From positions 372,001 to 436,000 of the forward strand of contig NZ_JAAGLV010000004.1 in the NCBI RefSeq assembly GCF_010548305.1: a stretch of 64,000 bases of DNA, written 5' to 3'. Below the pieces are notes generated by a model. The model did not search any database. It had not been told where the DNA came from and was given only the letters and a program-made list of their open reading frames with translations. The stretch is from Streptomyces sp. SID13031 (lineage in GTDB: Bacteria > Actinomycetota > Actinomycetes > Propionibacteriales > Kribbellaceae). Positions 7,042 to 15,622 of the stretch are shown one piece after another. Both the position numbers and the translations under genes were made by a program. Numbering within the stretch: position 1 is the stretch's first letter; every line of letters begins with the position of its first letter.

Positions 7042-9297
7042 CTAGCTGGCCGGTTCCAGGCGGACGGTCAGGCCTTTGGCTACTGGGGTGTTGCTGCCTT
7101 TGGCCAGGTCGTCGGCTGACATCAGGACGTTGGTTTCGGGGTAGTACGCCGCCACGCAGCCGCGAGCGGTCGGGTACGAGACCAGGCGGAAGCCTGCCGC
7201 CCGGCGCTCGACGCCCCTGAACTCGCTGACGATGTCGACGCGCTGCCCGTCCTTCAGGCCGAGCTCCGCGAGGTCGTCGGGGTTCACGAAGACGACCTCG
7301 CGGGTGCCGTGCACGCCGCGGTACCGGTCCTCCAGCCCGTAGATCGTCGTGTTGAACTGGTCGTGACTGCGCATCGTCTGCAGCAGCAACCGCCCGGGCT
7401 CGGTCGGCAACCAGGACAGGTCGTTGGCGCTGAACTGCGCCCGCGCATCAGACGTCTTGAACTCGCGCCTGTCCCGCGCCGCATGCGCGAGCAGGAACCC
7501 ACCCTTCGCCTGCAACCGCTGCTCGAAATCCTCGTACCCGTCGCAGACCCGCCCGATCCGCTGCCGGATCAAGCTGTAGTCGTCCGCGAAATCCTTCCAC
7601 GGGATCTGCCCGATCTCCGGTACGACCAACTCCGCGATCCCGCAAACGATCCCGACCTCCGACTTCAACTCAGGGCCCGGAGGCATCAGGTTCCCGCGCG
7701 ACAGATGCACAGCGCCCTGCGAGTCCTCCACCGTCACCGCCTGCGCCCCAGCAGCCGTGTGATCGTGATCCGTCCGTCCGAGCGTCGGCAGGATCAGCGC
7801 CTCCCGCCCGACCACGGTGTGCGACCGGTTCAGCTTCGTCGACACGTGCACGGTCAGATCGCACCGCCGAAGCCCTTCGGCCACGACCTCGGTGTCCGGC
7901 GTCGCGGAAGCGAAGTTCCCACCCATCGCGAAGAACACCCGTACGGCGCCCGCACGCAACCGATGCACCGTCTCGGCTGCGTCGACCCCGTGCTCACGCG
8001 GCGATGTGAACGAGAACTCGTGATCCAGCCGATCCAGGAACGCCTCCGGCATCCTCTCCCAGATGCCCATACTCCGGTCACCCTGTACGTTCGAATGCCC
8101 GCGCACCGGGCAAGGACCCGCGCCGGGCTTGCCGATGTTTCCCTGCAGCAGCAGGACGTTCACGATCTCGGTGATGGTGGCAACGGCTTCGCGGTGCTGG
8201 GTGAGCCCCATCGCCCAGCAGATCACCGTCGCCTTGGACTTGATGAATCGCTGGGTGAACTCCTCGATCTCGGCCCGGGTCAGCCCGGTCGCCTGCTCGA
8301 CGGCCGGCCAGTCCAGCTCGGAGTTGTGCTTGGCGTACAACTCGTACCCGCTGGTGTGCTGATCGACGAAGTCCTTGTCGACGACGGTGCCCGGCGCGGC
8401 CGCCTCGGCCGCCAGCAACAAGTGGCCGACGGCGAGGAACAGCGCCTGGTCGCCACCGATCCGGATCTGCAGGTGCTGGTCGGCCAGTGCGGTGCCCTTG
8501 CCGACCCAGCCCGACGGTCGCTGCGGGTTCTTGAAGTTCATCAGCCCGGGCTCGGGCAGCGGGTTCACCGAGACGATGTCGCCGCCGTTCTTCTTCGCGA
8601 TCTCCAGGTGGGTGAGCATCCGCGGCGCGTTGGTGCCCGGGTTCTGCCCGACCACGACGATCAGCTCGGCCTCCTCGAGCATGTCCAGCGTCACCGCGCC
8701 CTTGCCGCTGCCGATCACCCGCGTCAGCGCAGTACCGGAGGATTCGTGGCACATGTTGGAGCAGTCGGGCAGGTTGTTCGTGCCGTAGGCGCGGACGAAG
8801 GTCTGGTAGAGGAAGGCGGCCTCGTTGCTGGTCCGGCCGGAGGTGTAGAACACCGCGTCATCGGGGTCGACGAGCGCCTTCAGATGCCGGGCCACCACGT
8901 GGAACGCCTCGTCCCAGCCGACGGGCTCGTAGTGGGTGGCGCCCGCCCGCAGCAGCATCGGCTCGGTGATCCGGCCGAGCTTGCCGAGCTCGAACTCGGA
9001 GATCCTGCCAAGGTCGTCGATCGAGTGCTCCGCGAAGAAGGCTCGCGGCACCCGCTTGCGGGTCGCCTCCCAGGCGACCGCCTTGGCGCCGTTCTCGCAG
9101 AACTCCGCGGAGTGCTTGCGCAAGCTGTCGGGGTCGGGCCAGGCGCAGGACGGGCAGTCGAACCCGAGATCCTGGTTCATCTTCCGGAACACCTTGCCGG
9201 TCCGCGCCGGTCCCATCTCGCGGAAACCGAACTTGAACGACGAGAGCACGGCGGGAACGCCGGCGGCCTTCTTCTTCGGCTGTTCGATGTCGACCAT
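7042..9297 (-). CDS. FdhF/YdeP-family molybdopterin oxidoreductase
   Basis: The 751-residue protein resembles the alpha subunit of formate dehydrogenase-like enzymes in the YdeP branch (bis-MGD molybdopterin). Visible features are an N-terminal Cys cluster (DCPSCAWPDPD at about 50-60 and FCENGAK near 72), the central pterin-binding regions (VVVGQNPGTNAPRMLTHLE, CWAMGLTQHREAVATI) and a C-terminal MopB-type domain (LPTEPGRLLLQTMRSHDQFNTT). The Cys pattern is shorter than the four-Cys iron-sulfur motif of true formate dehydrogenases, as is usual in this family. The physiological substrate is unknown; YdeP is linked to acid resistance in E. coli. Promoter: TACAGT 6 nt before the ATG. Confidence 0.88.
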   Translation of the reverse strand: MVDIEQPKKKAAGVPAVLSSFKFGFREMGPARTGKVFRKMNQDLGFDCPSCAWPDPDSLRKHSAEFCENGAKAVAWEATRKRVPRAFFAEHSIDDLGRISEFELGKLGRITEPMLLRAGATHYEPVGWDEAFHVVARHLKALVDPDDAVFYTSGRTSNEAAFLYQTFVRAYGTNNLPDCSNMCHESSGTALTRVIGSGKGAVTLDMLEEAELIVVVGQNPGTNAPRMLTHLEIAKKNGGDIVSVNPLPEPGLMNFKNPQRPSGWVGKGTALADQHLQIRIGGDQALFLAVGHLLLAAEAAAPGTVVDKDFVDQHTSGYELYAKHNSELDWPAVEQATGLTRAEIEEFTQRFIKSKATVICWAMGLTQHREAVATITEIVNVLLLQGNIGKPGAGPCPVRGHSNVQGDRSMGIWERMPEAFLDRLDHEFSFTSPREHGVDAAETVHRLRAGAVRVFFAMGGNFASATPDTEVVAEGLRRCDLTVHVSTKLNRSHTVVGREALILPTLGRTDHDHTAAGAQAVTVEDSQGAVHLSRGNLMPPGPELKSEVGIVCGIAELVVPEIGQIPWKDFADDYSLIRQRIGRVCDGYEDFEQRLQAKGGFLLAHAARDRREFKTSDARAQFSANDLSWLPTEPGRLLLQTMRSHDQFNTTIYGLEDRYRGVHGTREVVFVNPDDLAELGLKDGQRVDIVSEFRGVERRAAGFRLVSYPTARGCVAAYYPETNVLMSADDLAKGSNTPVAKGLTVRLEPAS

Positions 9298-9443
9298 GGT
9301 TCAACTGTAAATCGTCCTATCACCAGTAGCAGGATTGATAGGCGCCACCGCGCCCAGATGGTCCACAGGACCATGTACTGCGGCCGCGGTGTGTGACCGC
9401 AGCCCATAGTGCGCGGTGCCGCTGATTTCTAGAGTCCTCGGCC

Positions 9444-10178
9444 ATGGAGACCCGTCGAGCCCTTGTCACCGGTGCCGCGTCCGGCATCGGGGCAGCCTGT
9501 GCCCGCCGCCTGGCCGCGGACGGCGTACAGGTAGTCGCGGTCGACTACGACGCCGAGGGTCTTCGCGAGCTGACCACGAAAGGAATCCAGACGCTGACCG
9601 CCGACCTGGCCGACCTGGACGGACTGACGCAGCTTCCGACCGACATCGACATCCTGGTGAACAACGCAGGCGTCCAGCAGGTCGCTCCGGTCGAGCAGTT
9701 CCCGCCCGAGCGGTTCGGCTACATCCTGCGGCTCATGCTGGAGTCCCCGTTCCGGCTGATCCGGCAGACTCTGCCGCACATGTACGGCCGCGGCTGGGGA
9801 CGGGTCGTCAACATCTCGTCCGTGCACGGTCTCCGCGCCAGCCCGTTCAAGGTGGCGTACGTCGCGGCCAAGCACGGGCTCGAAGGCCTCAGCAAGGTGG
9901 TCGCGCTCGAAGGCGCCTCGCACGGCGTCACGAGCAACTGCGTCAACCCGGCGTACGTCCGTACTCCGCTGGTCACCGCCCAGCTCGCGGATCAAGCCTT
10001 GATTCACGGTCTGACCGAGGCCGAAGTACTCGACCAGGTCCTGCTCGAACCGGTCGCGGTGAAGCGGCTGATCGAGCCGGCCGAGGTGGCCGAGCTGGTC
10101 GCACTGTTGTGTGGACCGGCATCGGCCTCGCTCACGGGGAGCTCACTCGTCCTCGACGGCGGCTGGACCGCCCACTAA
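9444..10178 (+). CDS. 3-hydroxybutyrate dehydrogenase (SDR family)
   Basis: A 244-residue classical short-chain dehydrogenase: TGAASGIG at 9-16 (NAD binding), NNAG at 73-76, Ser126, Tyr139 and Lys143 in YVAAK. The sequences VHGLRASPFKVAYVAAKHG, the TPLV after the substrate loop and the length resemble D-3-hydroxybutyrate dehydrogenases. A TAGAGT lies 8 nt before the ATG, so the gene is probably leaderless. It is followed 14 bp later by an MHS-type permease and then by a GAF/PucR-type regulator, an arrangement that suggests an uptake and oxidation module for 3-hydroxybutyrate. The exact substrate is inferred. Confidence 0.82.
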   Translation: METRRALVTGAASGIGAACARRLAADGVQVVAVDYDAEGLRELTTKGIQTLTADLADLDGLTQLPTDIDILVNNAGVQQVAPVEQFPPERFGYILRLMLESPFRLIRQTLPHMYGRGWGRVVNISSVHGLRASPFKVAYVAAKHGLEGLSKVVALEGASHGVTSNCVNPAYVRTPLVTAQLADQALIHGLTEAEVLDQVLLEPVAVKRLIEPAEVAELVALLCGPASASLTGSSLVLDGGWTAH

Positions 10179-10192
10179 CAAGGAGCCCGCCC

Positions 10193-11497
10193 ATGGCAAC
10201 ATCAACCGGACCCACGAGGACGAGGACCCCGATCGCGCGGGTCGTCGGCGCGAGCCTGGTCGGCACCACGGTCGAGTGGTACGACTTCTTCCTGTACGGC
10301 GTCGCCGCGTCCGTCATCTTCGGGGATCTCTTCTTCCCCAAGGGCGAGGAGCTCACCGGCACGCTGCTCAGCTTCGCCACCTTCGCCGTCGGCTTCTTCG
10401 CCCGGCCGATCGGCGGGGTCGTGTTCGGGCACTTCGGCGACCGGCTGGGCCGCAAGAACCTGCTGGTGCTGTCGCTGCTGATGATGGGGCTGGCGACCTT
10501 CGCGATCGGCCTGCTCCCGACGTACGCGCAGGTCGGGGCGCTGGCACCGGTCCTGCTGACCGTGCTGCGGCTCATCCAGGGCTTCGCCCTCGGCGGCGAG
10601 TGGGGTGGCGCAGTACTGATTGTCTCGGAGCACGGTAGTCCCGAACGGCGTGGGTTCTGGTCGTCCTGGCCGCAGGCCGGGGCTCCGGCGGGACAATTGA
10701 TCGCGAACGGCGTACTCGCGGGGCTCGCGACGTTCCAGAGCGATGCGGCGTTCGAGAAGTGGGGTTGGCGGATTCCGTTCCTGCTGTCCGCGGTACTGGT
10801 ACTGGTCGGGCTCTGGGTGCGGCTGCGGATCGAGGAGTCGCCGCTGTTCCGCGAGGCGCGGGCCAAGCAGGAGCCGGGCGACAAGTTGCCGTTCGTCGAG
10901 GTGATCACGAAGTACCCGCGGGAGGTGCTGACCGCGATGGGGGCCCGGATGGCCGAGAACGTCAGCTACTACATCTTCACCATCGTGATCGCGACTTACG
11001 CCAAGGAACACCTCAAGCTGGACAAGTCGTTCGCGCTGAACGCGGTGCTGATCGCCGCGGCGGTCCACTTCTGCTCGATCCCGCTGTGGGGCGCGCTGTC
11101 GGACCGGGTCGGGCGCAAGCCGGTCTACCTGCTCGGTGCGATCGGCGTCGGCGTCTGGGGCTTCGTCTTCATCGCCTTGCTGGACACGAAAAACTTCGGC
11201 CTCGCGGTCCTCGCCGTCACGATCGGGCTGGTCCTGCACGGCGCGATGTACGGGCCACAGGCAGCTTTCTTCACAGAGCTGTTCGGGACCAGGGTCCGGT
11301 ACTCCGGGGTCTCCGTCGGCTACCAGTTGGCCTCCATCATCGCCGGCGGCCTGGCGCCGTTCATCGCGATCGCCCTGCTCAAGGCCTATGACTCCGGCTT
11401 CGCGATCTCGGCGTACGTCGCGGTCTGCTCGGTGATCTCGATCGTCGCAGTGGTCAGCTACGGCGAGACCCGCCACCGCAACCTCTCCACGCTCTGA
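10193..11497 (+). CDS. MFS transporter, metabolite:H+ symporter (MHS) family
   Basis: The 434-residue protein has twelve predicted membrane segments and the MHS signature motifs: TTVEWYDFFLYG in the first helix, GHFGDRLGRKNLL between helices 2 and 3, RLIQGFALGGEWGGA in helix 4, and SDRVGRKP between helices 8 and 9. Relatives carry alpha-ketoglutarate, shikimate, proline or short organic acids. With a 3-hydroxybutyrate dehydrogenase gene directly upstream (14 bp), the likely cargo is 3-hydroxybutyrate or a related acid. The ATG is preceded by AAGGAG. Confidence 0.9.
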   Translation: MATSTGPTRTRTPIARVVGASLVGTTVEWYDFFLYGVAASVIFGDLFFPKGEELTGTLLSFATFAVGFFARPIGGVVFGHFGDRLGRKNLLVLSLLMMGLATFAIGLLPTYAQVGALAPVLLTVLRLIQGFALGGEWGGAVLIVSEHGSPERRGFWSSWPQAGAPAGQLIANGVLAGLATFQSDAAFEKWGWRIPFLLSAVLVLVGLWVRLRIEESPLFREARAKQEPGDKLPFVEVITKYPREVLTAMGARMAENVSYYIFTIVIATYAKEHLKLDKSFALNAVLIAAAVHFCSIPLWGALSDRVGRKPVYLLGAIGVGVWGFVFIALLDTKNFGLAVLAVTIGLVLHGAMYGPQAAFFTELFGTRVRYSGVSVGYQLASIIAGGLAPFIAIALLKAYDSGFAISAYVAVCSVISIVAVVSYGETRHRNLSTL

Positions 11498-11503
11498 TTC
11501 CCG

Positions 11504-11560
11504 CCGCTGACGTCCGAAGAAGTGACGGACACGTTCCTCCGCTTCTTCGGACGTCAGCGG
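11504..11560. terminator. Strong 19-bp hairpin terminator
   Basis: Bases 11504-11522 are perfectly complementary to CTTCTTCGGACGTCAGCGG at 11542-11560, with a 19-nt loop. The hairpin separates the permease gene from the regulator gene and ends just before the regulator's Shine-Dalgarno (GGAGG-rich) region. No U-tract is present. Confidence 0.7.
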
Positions 11561-11588
11561 AGGAGGAGAGAGGAGGGAGGATGGGGGT

Positions 11589-13394
11589 GTGGAGGAGTTG
11601 CTGCGGCTGCTGGCGGATGACGCGCCGGGAAGCGAGCTCGTGCGGGCGGCCGGTTCGGACCAGGCCGCCCGCGACCTCGCGCTCCGGATCCGCGCCGGGA
11701 TGGACGCGAGCAAGAAGCGTGAGGCGGAACTGTCGGCGCTGGTCGACGTCGCCCGCGAGCTCGCCTCCGCGCGCGAACCCGGCCGCGTCCTCGATACCAT
11801 CGTCCACCGCGCCCGCACGCTGATCGGCACCGACGTCGCCTACCTCACCCTGTACGACGCGGCGCACGGCGACACTTTCATGCGCGCCACCGACGGGTCG
11901 GTCTCGGCCGCCTTCCAGCAACTCCGGCTGCCACTCGGCTCGGGTCTGGGCGGGCTGGTCGCGGAGACCCACAAGCCCTACTGGACGGCGGACTATCCCG
12001 GTGACCGCCGCTTCAAGCACACCTTGCGCATCGACAGTGCCGTCGGCGAGGAGGGCCTGGTGGCGATCTGCGGTACGCCGCTGATCGTGGACGGCGCCTT
12101 CGTCGGCGTACTCTTCGCCTCCAACCGGACCCGCCGCCCGTTCAGTCGCGAAGAGGTCTCCCTCCTCGGCTCACTCGCAACCCTGGCGGCGGTCACCCTC
12201 GTCCAGGTCCGCGCCGCCGCCGAGACCGCCGCCGCACTCGACCAGTTGTCGGCCGCCCACGCGGGCGTTGAACACGCCGCGGCCGCGCACGACCGGTTCG
12301 CCGAAATCGTCCTGTCCGGCGGCGACGTGGACGCCATCGCCGCCGCACTGGCCGAGCTACTGGACGTCTGGGTCATCCTGGTCGATGCCACCGGCAACGA
12401 GTTGGTCAGGGCCGGCGAAGTTGACCGCGATCCCCTTGCAGGCAGGGCTGGCCGCCCGGTGCCCTGGGCCGCGTCGCCGGAGTCTGGGTGGTTGACGCGA
12501 GTGGGCGACTGCTGGGTGGTCGCCGCTACTGCCAAGGGTGAGCGGCTGGGTGCGCTGGTGATCGGAGGCGCCGACGAACTGTCTGGTGCCGATCAGCGGA
12601 TCGTCGAGCGTGCCGCAGTGGTCACAGCACTTGTCCTGCTCTTCCGTCGTCAGGCAGCCGAGCAGTCCCGACGTGCTCAGGCCGATATCCTCGCCGACAC
12701 TCTCAGCGGCACCACCGACCCGCGAGCACTGGCCGACCGCTTCCGCCTACTGGGCAAGCAGAAGGAGATCCCGAAGCAGGTGGTCGTCGCCGTCTGCAGA
12801 GGCGACCACTCTGGAGTACTGGCCCGGCTGACGGCTCCACTGGAGGAAAAGCTCGCCCTGGTGGGCCCGTACGCCGGGGATCTCGTCCTGCTGATCGCCG
12901 ACTCCGACCCTGTGAGGGTGGCGGTGGAGTTGACCGAGGTAGCCCGGCGTACAGGTGTGACCGTCGCAGTAACCGGCCCGGCAGTTTGGGGGAGCGAGGT
13001 CATCACTGTGCACCGCGAGGCGACCCGGCTCGTCGCGACGATGCTGCGCCTCGGCCGGACCCGGCAGGCCGCAACACCTGACGACCTAGGCTTGGCCGGC
13101 CTGGTCGGCGCCGCACAGGTCGACGTCGCCACCCACGTGACTCACGTACTGGGTGAAGTCATCGAGTACGACGGGCAGCGCGGTACCGACCTCATAGGTA
13201 CCCTCCGCGCGTACTTCGCGGCCGGCCAGAGTCCCACCCGCGCCGCAGAGGTGCTCCACGTCCACCCCAACACGGTCCAGCAACGCCTGGACAGAATCAC
13301 TGTCCTCCTGGGACAAGGCTGGCTGGAACCTGGTCACGCCCTGAACGTACAGGTAGCCCTCCACCTGCTGGCAGCTCTTCCCGACCCTGGGTAG
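11589..13394 (+). CDS. GAF-domain transcriptional regulator with PucR/CdaR-type HTH
   Basis: The 601-residue protein has an N-terminal helix (AELSALVDVARELASAREP), a GAF domain at about 55-205 (DTIVHRARTLIGTDVAYLTLYD ... GTPLIVDGAFVGVLFASNRTRRPF), a coiled connecting segment, a second sensory-like region, and a C-terminal PucR-type helix-turn-helix (YFAAGQSPTRAAEVLHVHPNTVQQRLDRI at about 545-575). Such regulators respond to a small ligand and control adjacent catabolic genes, so it probably regulates the dehydrogenase-permease pair upstream. The GTG at 11589 follows a GGAGG-rich stretch. Confidence 0.85.
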   Translation: MEELLRLLADDAPGSELVRAAGSDQAARDLALRIRAGMDASKKREAELSALVDVARELASAREPGRVLDTIVHRARTLIGTDVAYLTLYDAAHGDTFMRATDGSVSAAFQQLRLPLGSGLGGLVAETHKPYWTADYPGDRRFKHTLRIDSAVGEEGLVAICGTPLIVDGAFVGVLFASNRTRRPFSREEVSLLGSLATLAAVTLVQVRAAAETAAALDQLSAAHAGVEHAAAAHDRFAEIVLSGGDVDAIAAALAELLDVWVILVDATGNELVRAGEVDRDPLAGRAGRPVPWAASPESGWLTRVGDCWVVAATAKGERLGALVIGGADELSGADQRIVERAAVVTALVLLFRRQAAEQSRRAQADILADTLSGTTDPRALADRFRLLGKQKEIPKQVVVAVCRGDHSGVLARLTAPLEEKLALVGPYAGDLVLLIADSDPVRVAVELTEVARRTGVTVAVTGPAVWGSEVITVHREATRLVATMLRLGRTRQAATPDDLGLAGLVGAAQVDVATHVTHVLGEVIEYDGQRGTDLIGTLRAYFAAGQSPTRAAEVLHVHPNTVQQRLDRITVLLGQGWLEPGHALNVQVALHLLAALPDPG

Positions 13395-13583
13395 CTCCTC
13401 GCCGACTTGTCTGTAGGTCATTCGGATGACAAAGGCAGGCCGAACGGCCAGCCGCTTGCCGTCCTCCTGTCGCCCGTTCACCCGCTGTGACGGTTGGGCC
13501 GTCGCGCTCACTCTGTAGGCGGGAGCGGCGCCGAAAATGGTGACACAGAGTGTCGATCTCGTCGAGGTGACGGGGGATGTGAG

Positions 13584-14348
13584 ATGGCGGACGGCCGGAT
13601 CATCACGGTCTTCGCAGCCAAAGGTGGCTGCGGCAAGACAACGGTGGCGACGAACCTCGCCACGATCCTGTACGACCGCGGCGCTCACCGCGTCTGTCTG
13701 CTCGACCTCGATCTCGAGTTCGGCGATGCCGCCGGCATGCTCGGTCTCCGGTCCGAGCGCAGCATGGTCGACGCGCTCCCGGTGGTCGATCAGCTGACCC
13801 CGGAGACGGTCGCCTCGCTGATGACGAGCTACCTGCCCGGATTCGACTGCCTGCTGGCGCCGACCCGACCGGGCGACGCCCGGCTGATCTCGGCCTCGCT
13901 CGTGAGCCGGCTGCTGGCCGTCCTTCCGCTCGTCTACGACTTCGTGGTGGTGGACACGCCCAGCCGCTTCGGCCCGCACGTCCTCGCGGCACTCGATGTC
14001 GCGGATCACCAGATCCTGGTCACGACGCCGGAGCGGCCCGCGCTGAAGAACCTGCGGGTGACGCTCGACATGCTCGACCTGCTGCCGTACGACCGGACCG
14101 CGCGATCGATCGTGGTCAACCGGTTCGACGCCAGGTCAGCCCTGCCCGCCGCGCTCCTGGACGAGCTGCTCAGGAGCCCGATCGCCGGCCATCTCCCGAC
14201 CTGGGAGGGCGTCCCCGCCTCGATCAACCGAGGCGAACCACTGGCCGTGGCTCAACCCGACCACGCGGTCAGCCTGGCATTCCGGCAGCTGGCCGCCGCC
14301 CTCCTCGCGAGCGACGGGAGATGCAGGCGCGATCCGCCGCCCGGCTAG
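13584..14348 (+). CDS. CpaE/MinD-like P-loop ATPase
   Basis: The 254-residue protein begins with a deviant Walker A motif, FAAKGGCGKTTVATNLA (residues 9-25; KGGCGKT), followed by LLDLDLEFGD and VVVDTP, the Walker A' and B strands of the ParA/MinD family. The sequence MLGLRSERSMVDAL and the GEPLAVAQPDH near the C-terminus resemble CpaE-type ATPases, which localise Tad or other pilus machines. There is no N-terminal receiver domain, unlike CpaE itself. It lies at the front of the pilus region, so a role in assembly or positioning is likely. The start follows GGGGGATGTGAG. Confidence 0.8.
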   Translation: MADGRIITVFAAKGGCGKTTVATNLATILYDRGAHRVCLLDLDLEFGDAAGMLGLRSERSMVDALPVVDQLTPETVASLMTSYLPGFDCLLAPTRPGDARLISASLVSRLLAVLPLVYDFVVVDTPSRFGPHVLAALDVADHQILVTTPERPALKNLRVTLDMLDLLPYDRTARSIVVNRFDARSALPAALLDELLRSPIAGHLPTWEGVPASINRGEPLAVAQPDHAVSLAFRQLAAALLASDGRCRRDPPPG

Positions 14349-14499
14349 CACGTCTCGCAGTACCAGCCATCACTTCATCGAAATCCTTTGAAAAGAAAGC
14401 GAGTCATGCTTCAGCTGGTTCGCCCGGGCACTAGGGTCTAAAGGCCCTACCTGATTCTTGTGGGTGATGCCTAGTGTGACGCTCACGGGGGGTGGGGTC

Positions 14500-15168
14500 A
14501 TGACTAATCGGATTCGGATCGTCGTGGTCGACGGGCACACGTTGACAAGGTTCGGGCTGCTGGGGCTGGTGAGTGGGCAGGCTGACATCGAGATCGTGGG
14601 GGACACCGGGCTCGGGGCTGAGGCCGTCGAGCTGGTCGAATCGGTGAAACCTGATGTGGTCGTGCTCGACACCGTATTGCCGGACGCCGACGGGCTGCGG
14701 ATCGCTCGCGAGCTTCGCGACCGGTACGCCGGTCTCGGCATCGTGTTGCTGACGTCCAACGGTGCGGACGACACCCTGTTCAGGGCGCTGGAGATCGGTG
14801 TCTCCGCGTTCGTCAGCAAGACCGCGCCGATCGCAGAGGTGCTGGCGGGCATCCGGCACGCGGCGGTCGCGTCGGGGTCCTTCCTCGCGAGCGGTCTCGG
14901 CCAGGCCTATGCCCGCAGGAAGTCGGCCGTACCAGCGCCGGTGCTGAGTCCGCGCGAGGCCGAAGTCCTGGTCCTGCTCGGCCAAGGACTGTCGGTTCCC
15001 GCCATCGCAGGCAGGATGTTCGTCAGCCACTCGACGGCGAAGACCTATGTCGCCAGGGTTTACGAGAAGCTGGGCGTCTCCAACCGGGCACAGGCTCTGA
15101 TGGCCGGCCTCCGGCTGGGCGTGATCCGCAAGGAACTGGCGTCCACTGCGTTGAAGTCAGCCCAGTAG
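14500..15168 (+). CDS. LuxR/NarL-type response regulator 1
   Basis: The 222-residue protein has an N-terminal receiver domain and a C-terminal LuxR HTH (LSPREAEVLVLLGQGLS to EKLGVSNRAQALMAGLRLG). The phospho-acceptor Asp57, Thr85 and Lys107 are present, but the acidic pair at the pocket is VVVDGH (Asp11-Gly12) rather than Asp-Asp. Two close paralogues lie at 15623 and 24001 around the pilus genes, and none has an adjacent kinase, so the activating signal is unknown. GGGGTGGGG precedes the ATG. Codons upstream of 14500 are in frame but have no ribosome binding site. Confidence 0.88.
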   Translation: MTNRIRIVVVDGHTLTRFGLLGLVSGQADIEIVGDTGLGAEAVELVESVKPDVVVLDTVLPDADGLRIARELRDRYAGLGIVLLTSNGADDTLFRALEIGVSAFVSKTAPIAEVLAGIRHAAVASGSFLASGLGQAYARRKSAVPAPVLSPREAEVLVLLGQGLSVPAIAGRMFVSHSTAKTYVARVYEKLGVSNRAQALMAGLRLGVIRKELASTALKSAQ

Positions 15169-15447
15169 CCGGTGCCAGGCAGTTGCCAGCGGCCGCCATC
15201 GCAGCCACACCGACGACTGCGCCAGGCGCGAATCCGCTGAATCCGCTGAATCCGCTGAATCCGCTGAATCCGCTGAATAACTACGCGGACCTGGACAGGT
15301 AGGGCAGTACGCCGGTAGCAGGTCGAGTCGGTCAAGACGCCAGGCCAGGGCGGCGAACAGTAGACCCGTCCCGAGTTTCCCGTGGATCGCGTCGTTCAAG
15401 AACGAGCCCACGGCGACCCCTGGCAGCAACGCGAGCGCGACGACCAT
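15157..15447 (-). CDS. Small membrane protein with in-frame (Ser-Ala-Asp) repeat
   Basis: A 96-residue protein: an N-terminal hydrophobic stretch (MVVALALLPGVAVGSFLNDA), a second hydrophobic stretch (LGTGLLFAALAW), a CPTC motif, then Ser-Ala-Asp repeated five times, and a short basic tail. The repeat is encoded by five 9-bp units. The start has a near-ideal AAGGAGGT eight to nine nt upstream, which is the main reason to believe the gene. Its last 12 bp overlap the end of response regulator 1, which is convergent. No homologue is recognised. It could affect the envelope near the pilus locus, but that is speculation. Confidence 0.5.
   Translation of the reverse strand: MVVALALLPGVAVGSFLNDAIHGKLGTGLLFAALAWRLDRLDLLPAYCPTCPGPRSYSADSADSADSADSADSRLAQSSVWLRWRPLATAWHRLLG
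15230..15274. repeat. Five tandem 9-bp units
   Basis: GAATCCGCT occurs five times without interruption (15230-15274), followed by a partial GAAT. The 9-bp period keeps the minus-strand frame of the small membrane protein, so copy-number changes would only lengthen or shorten its Ser-Ala-Asp tract. Confidence 0.95.
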
Positions 15448-15541
15448 CGTCGGTCCACCTCCTTGGGCGCAAGGTCACACGATCGGCGGGCCGGACGGTG
15501 TAAAGCACCGGGGCCAAACCCGTAACAATTGCTGAGTGTTC

Positions 15542-15576
15542 AACGATCAAGATTACAGAAGGTAGTTTTGATCGTT
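15542..15576. promoter_or_regulatory. Inverted repeat, candidate operator of response regulator 2
   Basis: AACGATCAA (15542-15550) and TTGATCGTT (15568-15576) are perfect inverted repeats separated by 17 bp in an unusually AT-rich 80-bp stretch upstream of the gene at 15623. The arrangement fits a dimer-binding site or a promoter-proximal operator. Confidence 0.4.
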
Positions 15577-15622
15577 ATTTACCGCCCATTTGTCACGGAC
15601 AGTAGTATCAGCGGGGGAACGC

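Noticed and set aside
7309..9396. A 695-residue open frame antisense to the YdeP-type oxidoreductase
   Set aside because: No recognisable motif, very high Arg/Leu/Asp content, and complete overlap with a strongly supported gene.
9416..10192. A longer N-terminal extension of the MFS permease
   Set aside because: It overlaps the dehydrogenase gene in another frame. The ATG at 10193 has AAGGAG and begins the family's normal N-terminus.
15230..15278. CRISPR-like array
   Set aside because: The units are 9 bp, contiguous and without spacers, so this is a simple tandem repeat.
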